Assembly (NCBI GenBank): GCA_013140465.1
Contig: JABFST010000131.1
Coordinates: 1 to 5,077, forward strand
DNA: 5,077 nt
Origin: Methylococcaceae bacterium
GTDB lineage: Bacteria > Pseudomonadota > Gammaproteobacteria > Methylococcales > Methylomonadaceae
Direction: 5' to 3'
Shown here: piece after piece, positions 1 to 4,516 of the stretch
Position numbering within the stretch: the first letter of the stretch is position 1
Layout of the letters: each line of letters opens with the position of its first letter
Notes under the pieces: generated by a model
What the model saw: only the letters and a program-made list of their open reading frames with translations
What the model was told of the DNA's origin: nothing
Database searches by the model: none
Made by a program: the position numbers and the translations under genes

Positions 1-59
1 TGGGGCGGGAGTAATTTTTTTAGGATTGATAGTTTTCGTTCTTCGGATATGTGTGCCAT
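1..59 (-). CDS. Transposase-like protein, N-terminal 19 residues only (runs off left edge)
   Basis: Reading left from an ATG at 59-57 gives MAHISEERKLSILKKLLPP, still open at the window edge. An S-x-E-x-R-K...ILKKLLPP opening is, from memory, typical of helix-turn-helix first domains of IS3-type transposase ORFs, where LLPPH/Q is followed by a conserved 'GIS..TLY.WRK' segment. That segment would lie outside this window, so the family call rests on a short stretch. There is only a weak GGA seven bases before the ATG. The upstream 60 bases hold TG-starting, repeat-like sequence that could be the element's end. It could instead be an unrelated small DNA-binding protein. Confidence 0.5.
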   Translation of the reverse strand, partial: MAHISEERKLSILKKLLPP

Positions 60-119
60 GTGTGTTGTCCATTTCGCCCCCACTTTTCTGGGTTAATAAA
101 TACGACAACTATTCTGACA
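60..119 (-). other. Candidate terminal region of the insertion element at the left edge
   Basis: This is the 60-bp leader of the transposase-like gene. Read on the minus strand from 119 it begins TGTCAGAATAGTTGTCGTAT, a TG-initiated sequence of the kind found at many IS ends, and continues through a G-rich stretch to the start codon. It contains one of the four TGTCGTAT octamers of the window (100-107). The other end of the element is outside the window, so neither an inverted repeat pair nor a target duplication can be confirmed. Confidence 0.28.
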
Positions 120-223
120 TAGGGGGGATTGTAGGGTAATGTTGTATTTACTGAAGGGTATGATGCACTTCGGAGTTGAAGCCACGTTTTGTTTTGGCTT
201 GGCGGATAGTTGGGCATGGATTT

Positions 224-262
224 GATGGGTTTCGCTATTGCTCTACCCATCTTACGGGCTAC
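224..262. repeat. Small palindromic dispersed repeat (hairpin)
   Basis: GATGGGT (224-230) pairs with ACCCATC (245-251). A second GC/GC pair (234-235 with 240-241) closes a TATT loop, and CTTACGGGCT follows. This GATGGGTTTCGC...GCTCTACCCATC arrangement resembles a very common REP-like intergenic hairpin of gammaproteobacterial genomes (recollection, not searched). No U-tract follows on either strand, so it does not look like an intrinsic terminator. The bases between it and the candidate IS end (120-223) show no gene that I can support. Confidence 0.55.
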
Positions 263-265
263 TTG

Positions 266-447
266 CTAGGCTGCATTCTTAATTTTCGTGTCCGGTTTGT
301 CTATGTTGCGAGAAAGGATTTTTTCAGGGTGTCTTTCTTGAAGTTTGCTGTAGTGTTCCACCAGTTTCCGAACATCATGATTGACGGATTCAGAGATTTG
401 GTGCCTCACCTCAAGAATAGAATAAACACAGTAGGATCGAGTTTCAC
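266..447 (-). pseudogene. Small hypothetical protein (about 60 aa), apparently frameshifted
   Basis: A GTG start at 447-445, placed seven bases after a GGAG, opens MKLDPTVFILFLR and then hits TGA at 408-406. The next frame carries a much more protein-like sequence, SILEVRHQISESVNHDVRKL followed by VEHYSKLQERHPEKI, ending at TAG 268-266. Adding one base near 420-427 would join them into a protein of about 60 residues starting MKLDPTVF and continuing SILEVRHQIS. That second part is charged and helical, of the type seen in small accessory or antitoxin-like proteins, but I cannot name a family. The alternative is an intact 64-residue protein starting at TTG 460-458, which has no ribosome binding site of its own. 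The well-spaced GGAG-GTG is why I prefer a broken gene. Confidence 0.45.
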
Positions 448-551
448 GTTGCTTCTCCAATTAACTCAAGGGGTGTCACGATGACCGAAATTCTCCTGTC
501 TAACACATAGTTCAGGGGGCTAAGCTCTGCTGGAACTTTGAAACAAAAAAA
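444..551 (-). pseudogene. C-terminal remnant of an unknown small gene, 5' end lost
   Basis: The minus-strand frame ending in TGA 446-444 reads VPAELSPLNYVLDRRISVIV then TPLELIGEAT. It is open back to a TAA at 596-594 but has no usable start codon. Its TGA overlaps the GTG start of the next small gene (GTGA), the classical sign of translational coupling, and that gene's GGAG lies inside this reading frame. Upstream of about 551 the frame consists only of palindromic repeat sequence, so the N-terminal part appears to have been replaced or cut away by the repeat. I do not recognise the protein. The coupled pair of tiny genes is reminiscent of a toxin-antitoxin cassette, but nothing catalytic is visible. 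Confidence 0.38.
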
Positions 552-583
552 CGTAGGTTGCGGGTGAGCTTGCGAACCCCAAC
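545..583 (-). terminator. Candidate Rho-independent terminator after the membrane-protein gene
   Basis: On the minus strand a stem of eight pairs with one bulged base (GTTGGGGT 583-576 against ACCCGCAAC 565-557) closes a ten-base loop. Five bases later comes a run of seven T (551-545). It lies about 43 bases beyond the stop codon of the 626-1219 gene. The gap between stem and T-run is longer than ideal, and the stem belongs to a dispersed repeat, so terminator activity may be incidental. Confidence 0.45.
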
Positions 584-629
584 AAACCGTGCCTTAAAGT
601 GTCGGGGTTCGTTCCTCATCCCAATCTAC
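553..629. repeat. Inverted doublet of a REP-like repeat (REPIN-like)
   Basis: Copy 1 is 553-584 on the plus strand and copy 2 is 629-600 on the minus strand. Both read GTAG-R-TTG-(C)-GG-R-TGAG...CGAACCCC-R-ACA, agreeing at about 24 of 32 aligned positions. The shared CGAACCCC (573-580) and GGGGTTCG (604-611) form a perfect 8-bp inverted repeat around a 23-base spacer. Each copy can also fold alone. Two convergent copies of a short palindromic repeat is the layout of REPINs. Copy 2 contains the TAG stop codon (628-626) of the neighbouring gene. Confidence 0.6.
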
Positions 630-1219
630 CGCGCTTCCGGTGATTTTCGGCTTGCTGCTCTATAAGCCCCTATTTTCAACTGTTTTTCAGCCATATACCG
701 AACTGGATCCCAATCCTCGGGGCTTCGCACCTCTGCTAATGGCAGTCCACCAATTTTTCTTAACTTCTCCGACAAGGCATGAGCCTTCAATCCAAGATTT
801 GCATATTGAATCTGACGCTTTTCAAAACCCTCTGCATAGTCTGGTGGGATCGCTAAATACTCGAAAGCATCGTCGATAGTATGATTCGCACTCTCTATCA
901 GGTTTGGAAAATTCAATAACTCGTACATCAATTCACTTGGAAGAGATTTCCATTCCACCTCTATCTCTAGCGGTTCAAATTTCGGCGTTTTGACCTGTAT
1001 TGAACAGTCGCCGTTAGGATCGGGTTGGCCGTTGCAAAGCCCATCATCGGCCACGACATCTACACATGAATTAACGAAGGTATCAAGAACACAGGCAAAT
1101 CGGATTGTGAGGTACACAAGATCCTTTCGGTTTTGTCCTCTTTGAAACCACCATTCTTTCAATGCATTGAGAAATACCCCCAAAACGACCCCGACAAGTA
1201 CATAGGCTGTTTTATCCAT
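626..1219 (-). CDS. Hypothetical single-pass membrane-anchored protein, 197 aa
   Basis: The protein begins MDKTAYVLVGVVLGVFLNAL, a hydrophobic segment at about residues 5-19, followed by a positively charged stretch (K21, R27, R31, K32). By the positive-inside rule the N terminus would face the periplasm and the remaining 175 residues the cytoplasm. The soluble part is acidic and mostly helical, with notable stretches FEPLEIEVEWKSLPSELMYE (82-101), YLAIPPDYAEGFEKRQIQYA (121-140) and a C-terminal W-D-P-V-x-Y-M segment (170-176). Cysteines are at 43, 52, 62 and 72. I recall closely similar uncharacterised proteins scattered in proteobacterial accessory DNA, but know of no function. The start is supported by AAGGA eight bases upstream. 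The gene stands alone, and its last codons run into a palindromic repeat that provides the TAG, so the native C terminus may have been altered. Confidence 0.85.
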   Translation of the reverse strand: MDKTAYVLVGVVLGVFLNALKEWWFQRGQNRKDLVYLTIRFACVLDTFVNSCVDVVADDGLCNGQPDPNGDCSIQVKTPKFEPLEIEVEWKSLPSELMYELLNFPNLIESANHTIDDAFEYLAIPPDYAEGFEKRQIQYANLGLKAHALSEKLRKIGGLPLAEVRSPEDWDPVRYMAEKQLKIGAYRAASRKSPEAR

Positions 1220-1227
1220 CTAGTGTG

Positions 1228-1232
1228 TCCTT
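1228..1232 (-). promoter_or_regulatory. Ribosome binding site of the 197-aa membrane protein gene
   Basis: AAGGA on the minus strand ends eight bases before the ATG at 1219-1217. This strong, well-spaced site fixes the start in preference to later in-frame codons. Confidence 0.65.
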
Positions 1233-1249
1233 ATTGACTCATAAAATGA

Positions 1250-1279
1250 TGTATACGACAAATTTGTCTTCTATTCCAA
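1250..1279 (-). promoter_or_regulatory. Candidate sigma-70 promoter for the 626-1219 gene
   Basis: On the minus strand TTGGAA (1279-1274) and TATACA (1255-1250) are separated by 18 bases, each matching its consensus at four of six positions. Transcription would start near 1243, leaving a leader of roughly 25 bases that includes the ribosome binding site. The surrounding DNA is A+T rich, so a chance match is possible. Confidence 0.38.
1257..1268. promoter_or_regulatory. Perfect 12-bp palindrome in the promoter spacer (operator candidate)
   Basis: GACAAATTTGTC is its own reverse complement and lies entirely between the proposed -35 and -10 boxes of the 626-1219 gene. That position would suit a dimeric repressor. 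Its left half overlaps one of the TGTCGTAT octamers (1260-1253 on the minus strand). No regulator gene is present in the window. Confidence 0.35.
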
Positions 1280-1312
1280 TTTCTTAAAAAACCCAGATTT
1301 GACGGAACTTTA

Positions 1313-1352
1313 GCTCAAGCAAACGCGACAGGTCAAGCGGGCAAATACGACA
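1313..1352. repeat. Two tandem imperfect repeats of 18 and 22 bp
   Basis: Copy 1 (1313-1330) reads GCTCAAGCAAACGCGACA. Copy 2 (1331-1352) reads GGTCAAGC-GGGC-AAATACGACA. They differ at three bases plus a four-base insertion and abut directly. Direct repeats of about 20 bp upstream of a gene are typical of repeated protein-binding sites, either for a regulator or for a transposase at an element end. Confidence 0.5.
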
Positions 1353-1365
1353 TAAATACGGGGTT

Positions 1366-1386
1366 GGTTATTGTTGTCGTATAACC
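1366..1386. repeat. Hairpin with inverted TGTCGTAT octamer
   Basis: GGTTAT (1366-1371) and ATAACC (1381-1386) form a 6-bp stem around a nine-base loop. The octamer TGTCGTAT (1375-1382) spans the loop and right arm. It is the only one of four copies on the plus strand and faces the copy at 1345-1352, 22 bases away. It shares the 10-mer GTTGTCGTAT with the minus strand at 109-100. Confidence 0.4.
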
Positions 1387-1433
1387 TAATTGGTGTCAAA
1401 TAATCTTGAAAAATATTTGTAAAGAATTGTTTA

Positions 1434-1476
1434 TTGCAAGCCTAAGCGCAGGGCATTGCGCCCAATAGCGCCTAAC
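1434..1476. repeat. REP-like palindromic segment sharing 21 bp with glnD
   Basis: The segment folds as GCGCA/TGCGC (1446-1450 with 1457-1461) or alternatively GGGC/GCCC, and ends GCGCCTAAC. The GGGCGCAAT...CCTGCGC character resembles common bacterial dispersed hairpins. Bases 1434-1454 are identical to 2660-2680 inside glnD. On the minus strand both copies would encode NALRLGLQ in the same phase. Confidence 0.45.
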
Positions 1477-1481
1477 CAGTC

Positions 1482-1502
1482 AGAACAAGCACATGCTGTT
1501 CT
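1482..1502. repeat. Short hairpin
   Basis: AGAACA (1482-1487) pairs with TGTTCT (1497-1502). After one unpaired A, GC pairs with GC around an ACAT loop. There is no adjacent T-run of the kind an intrinsic terminator needs. It may be part of the neighbouring repeat. Confidence 0.3.
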
Positions 1503-1598
1503 TGCCCAACATGTCTATTTTTTGCCGGAACGCGATAAAAGTTTAACTTGTCCTCTAATGTATAGGTATCTACCCAAGTTTGGGCGCGTTTCAAAGTG

Positions 1599-1738
1599 CC
1601 GTCATATTGGCATGGATGCCAATATCCAGTCACACGGATGTGAATGCTCACTATGACGGTAATGCTAAATCAAGCACTTGCAGCTTACCGTAGCGACCGT
1701 CCGTGGCACTGGGTCCGGCATCCATGCCGGAATGACGG
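1599..1738. repeat. Inverted doublet of a palindromic repeat (REPIN/BIME-like, about 140 bp)
   Basis: Unit A (1599-1630, plus strand) and unit B (1738-1708, minus strand) share CCGTCAT, GGCATGGATGCC and CCAGT in order. The hairpin arms differ by matched changes: ATTGGCA/TGCCAAT in A, TCCGGCA/TGCCGGA in B. Unit A also sits in a larger fold: CCGTCATA (1599-1606) pairs with TATGACGG (1652-1659), enclosing two hairpins (1604-1625 and 1630-1643). A further stem, ACGGTAA (1656-1662) with TTACCGT (1685-1691), joins the two units. The unit resembles the widespread CGTCATTCC...GGAATCCAG class of repeats. Confidence 0.65.
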
Positions 1739-1758
1739 GCTAATGACTTGTGTAGATA

Positions 1759-1804
1759 CTTATGCCGCTAATGGCTGGGTAGACCTGCTTTTGCGGCACA
1801 TAAG
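1759..1804. repeat. Bulged inverted repeat downstream of glnD
   Basis: CTTATGCCGC (1759-1768) pairs with GCGGC-AC-ATAAG (1793-1804): ten pairs with a two-base bulge and a 24-base loop. It lies about 60 bases after the glnD stop on the transcribed strand. It has no T-run after it on that strand, so it is at best a weak or Rho-assisted terminator or an RNA-stabilising fold. Confidence 0.35.
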
Positions 1805-1864
1805 CTTACGCGTACTAGCTTTTTAGTTTCTGGAGGAAAATGCAAGTGCGCCCAACACCCACCA

Positions 1865-4516
1865 TTAATTGTCAGTTTCCAGCATTTTAAGCATTTCTTC
1901 GCGGATTAGGTGTTGTTTGTCGGGGTCGGTGATGGGTTGTAGGTGTGAGTCGGTGATGTAGAAAATATCTTCGGCGCGGCTGCCTATGGTGGTGATTTTG
2001 GCACTTTGCAAGTTGACGTGTTGTTGGATGAAGGCGCGGCCGATTTTGGATAATAGTCCGGCATGGTCAGTGGTGACCAATTCAATCAGTGTGTGGCGGT
2101 TAAGCGGGTCGCTGAGGAATTTGATGCTGGTTGGTATCGGGAAATGCTGGGCTTGCCGGGATTTGGACTGGCGGTGGATGTTGATGTGGCCTTTGGTTTC
2201 GCCTTGAATCAGGTTGTTGCGCAACGACGTACAAATATGCCCAATGCGAAACGATTCGCTGATCGGTGCGCCGGATTGTTCCAGTACTTGAAAGCTGTTA
2301 AGCACATAGTGGTCCAGCGTGGTCATGATGCGGGCATCTAAAATAGTCAGCCCCAATTGGTCTAGGGTGTCGGCGCTGATGGAAAAAATCGGGCCGGCAT
2401 CTTGGGTGTAGACAAACACTTCGGCACTGCCGCGATGGGTTTGCGGGCGCAACAGCACCAGCGGCAGGTCCGCTTCTTCGGATGAGGCGATGGCTTGGGT
2501 GTGCCAGGCGATTTCGTCGGCTGAATAGCGCAAAAAGTAGTCGTCATTGGTGTGTTGCCACGCGTGGGCGATGGCGGATTCTGACAAGCCCCGTTTGAGC
2601 AGTTCTTCTTGCGCTTCTTGTTTGTTTTCACGCAAGCGGTCGGCAAGTTTGATGGGGTTTTGCAAGCCTAAGCGCAGGGCGTTGTGTGTGGTGGTGTAGA
2701 GCTCTTTTAGCAGCGAGTTTTTCCAAGCGTTCCATAGTTCTGGGTTAGTGGCGCGGATGTCGGCTATGGTCAGCAAATACAGGTGGTTGAGGTATTCGAC
2801 GCTGCCGACAGTGTGGGCAAATTCATGGATGACGTCGGGGTCGCTGATGTCTTTGCGCTGCGCGGTCATGGACATGATGAGGTGGCTGCGCACCAGCCAA
2901 GTGATGAGTTTGGTGTCATGTACGGACAGGTCATGCTGTAGGCAAAACTGCTTGGCAATGTCTTCGCCTATCGCGGAATGGTCGCCGTTACGGCCTTTGG
3001 CGATGTCGTGGAACAGGGCGGCGATGTACAGTATTTCGGGTTTGGCGATGAGCAGGAACACGGCGTTGCACAAGGGGAATTCTTCGCGGTGCTGTTCTAA
3101 GGAAAAACGCCGCAAGTTGCGGATGACAAATAAGGTGTGTTCATCGACGGTGTAAATATGGAACAGGTCGTACTGCATACGCGCGACGATATTGGCGAAG
3201 CTGGGCAAGTAGGCCGCCAGCACGCCGTAGCGGTTCATGCGCCGTAATTCGTGGGTGAGTCCGCGCGGGCGCAAAAAGATTTCCATGAACAATTGGTTGG
3301 CGGTTTTGTTGGCCCTAAAGTTGTCGTCGATTAGGTGCAGGTTTTTGCGGATCAGGCGGATAGTGGTGGCGCGTATGCCTAATAGGTTAGGGTTGAGTTG
3401 CAAGATCAGGAACACTTCCAGCAAGGCCAGCGGGTAACGCTCAAACAGCTGTTCGTCGATGGCTTCAAGATAGCCGTTGATGGCGATGAATTTGTCGTTG
3501 ATGGGGGTGACTTTGCTGGCGGTTTCGCCAGTAATAAAGCGTTCGTTAAACAATTGCAGCAACATTTCATTCAGCCGTTCCAAGCCTTGTACGGTCTTGA
3601 AATAAAACTGCATAAACTGTTCGACATCTTGGTTATAGTGCTGGTTGGGGGCGCTAAAGCCGAATTGTTCGGCCAGGTCGCGCTGGTAGTCAAAGATTAG
3701 GCGGTCTTCGGCGCGGTTGGTCAGCAGGTGCAGGGCGTAACGTATGCGCCAAAGCACGTCGCGTGCGGCAATCAGTTCGGCGTATTCGGATTCGGGCAAA
3801 AATCCGTATTTAATCAGCTCTTTGAGGGTGGTGGAGTTGTAATGGCGTTTGAACACCCAGGCAATGATCTGCATGTCGCGCAAGCCCCCGGGGCCTTCTT
3901 TGACATTCGGCTCAAGATTGTAGGCGGTGTCATGGAATTTGGCGTAACGTAGGCGTTGCTCTTCCATTTTAGCGGCAAAAAACAGGTCGGAAGGCCAAAT
4001 CCGATCAGGGGTGATGCGTTGTTTTAGGCTGTTGTAGAGGGTGCTGTTGCCCGCAATCAAGTTGATTTCCATCAGGCTGGTCATAACAGTTTGGTCGTCT
4101 AAGGCGGCGCTGACGCATTCGTTGATGGTGCGCACGCTATGTCCGGGTTTGAGTCCGATGTCCCAGAGAAAGGTAAACAAGTTCGCCAAGGCTTCTTGGT
4201 AGGCACGCGTGTCGTCAGTATCGAGCAGTACGATGATGTCTATGTCTGAATGCGGAAACAATTCCCTGCGCCCATAACCGCCTACCGCGCATAAACTCAG
4301 CTGCTGGGCGTGGTCGCCTAAAAAATGTTGCCAGCAGCAGCTTAAGATTAAGTCGATAAAATCGGACTTTTCTTTTATCAGGTCGGATACCGATTGTTGC
4401 GGATCAAATTTTAAGTTGAGCTCGATGTTTTTTTGTTTGATGAGGTGCTTGAATTGCACCAAGGTGTCGGCTTTGCCAAACAGTTCGGCGTTGATGAAGT
4501 TTTTTAACGCAGTCAT
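1865..4516 (-). CDS. glnD: Bifunctional uridylyltransferase/uridylyl-removing enzyme GlnD
   Basis: GlnD is the cytoplasmic glutamine sensor that uridylylates PII proteins when glutamine is low and removes UMP when it is high, thereby setting glutamine synthetase activity and NtrBC signalling. The 883 residues match the usual length (E. coli 890). The nucleotidyltransferase motif GGYGRRELFPHSDIDIIVLL is at 79-98 with acidic residues D91 and D93. EGPGGLRDMQIIAW (207-220) is the family signature of the linker. The HD phosphohydrolase domain shows H460, H503-D504 (FHDIAKG), GDHS (511-514) and D586. Two ACT domains follow at about 695-775 and 808-880, the second opening TLIELVTTDHAGLLSKIGRA, the glutamine-binding type. 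The ATG overlaps the map stop as ATGA and is preceded by AGGA six bases upstream inside map, so translation is probably coupled. All key residues I can place are present, with no sign of damage. Confidence 0.97.
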   Translation of the reverse strand: MTALKNFINAELFGKADTLVQFKHLIKQKNIELNLKFDPQQSVSDLIKEKSDFIDLILSCCWQHFLGDHAQQLSLCAVGGYGRRELFPHSDIDIIVLLDTDDTRAYQEALANLFTFLWDIGLKPGHSVRTINECVSAALDDQTVMTSLMEINLIAGNSTLYNSLKQRITPDRIWPSDLFFAAKMEEQRLRYAKFHDTAYNLEPNVKEGPGGLRDMQIIAWVFKRHYNSTTLKELIKYGFLPESEYAELIAARDVLWRIRYALHLLTNRAEDRLIFDYQRDLAEQFGFSAPNQHYNQDVEQFMQFYFKTVQGLERLNEMLLQLFNERFITGETASKVTPINDKFIAINGYLEAIDEQLFERYPLALLEVFLILQLNPNLLGIRATTIRLIRKNLHLIDDNFRANKTANQLFMEIFLRPRGLTHELRRMNRYGVLAAYLPSFANIVARMQYDLFHIYTVDEHTLFVIRNLRRFSLEQHREEFPLCNAVFLLIAKPEILYIAALFHDIAKGRNGDHSAIGEDIAKQFCLQHDLSVHDTKLITWLVRSHLIMSMTAQRKDISDPDVIHEFAHTVGSVEYLNHLYLLTIADIRATNPELWNAWKNSLLKELYTTTHNALRLGLQNPIKLADRLRENKQEAQEELLKRGLSESAIAHAWQHTNDDYFLRYSADEIAWHTQAIASSEEADLPLVLLRPQTHRGSAEVFVYTQDAGPIFSISADTLDQLGLTILDARIMTTLDHYVLNSFQVLEQSGAPISESFRIGHICTSLRNNLIQGETKGHINIHRQSKSRQAQHFPIPTSIKFLSDPLNRHTLIELVTTDHAGLLSKIGRAFIQQHVNLQSAKITTIGSRAEDIFYITDSHLQPITDPDKQHLIREEMLKMLETDN

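Larger units (their letters stand above)
1383..1864. other. Gene-free, repeat-rich intergenic region downstream of glnD
   Basis: No reading frame here has a credible start, ribosome binding site and protein-like sequence. 1383-1433 is A+T rich and featureless apart from the stem end of the hairpin before it. 1434-1738 carries the palindromic repeats listed separately. 1739-1864 has one bulged hairpin and no strong terminator for glnD. In E. coli the gene after glnD is dapD (established knowledge). It is absent from this position here. Confidence 0.6.

Noticed and set aside
176..484. 102-codon plus-strand frame at the left
   Set aside because: It crosses the palindromic repeat and lies antisense to the more protein-like small-gene frames. 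I saw no convincing ribosome binding site.
509..537. Imperfect hairpin AGTTCAG/CTGGAACT
   Set aside because: It falls inside the reading frame of the truncated small gene and has a bulge and a long loop. It is probably incidental.
1470..1510. Possible integron attC site (GCCTAAC and GCCCAAC boxes near a bulged hairpin)
   Set aside because: RYYYAAC-like boxes are present, but no matching GTTRRRY partner lies at the required distance, and there is no integron cassette or integrase.
1802..1824. AAGCT/AGCTT stem followed by TTTT on the plus strand
   Set aside because: The stem is only five A+T-rich pairs around a ten-base loop, and no plus-strand gene needs a terminator there.
1456..1826. Plus-strand frames of 66 and 60 codons between glnD and the membrane-protein gene
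   Set aside because: Both consist largely of palindromic repeat DNA (1599-1738) and lack a Shine-Dalgarno sequence and recognisable protein character.
1832..1885. GGAGGAAAATG giving a 14-codon plus-strand peptide (MQVRPTPT...)
   Set aside because: The ribosome-binding-like sequence is good, but the peptide is very short and runs antisense into the end of glnD. It is probably coincidence.
2362..2646. 94-codon minus-strand frame inside glnD
   Set aside because: It lies in another frame of the clearly coding glnD, and its low-complexity P/T/K/C-rich translation is typical of a shadow frame.
2748..3155. Long plus-strand frame (135 codons) opposite glnD
   Set aside because: Antisense shadow of glnD. 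The product is rich in S, M, R and W with no domain-like pattern and no supporting ribosome binding site.
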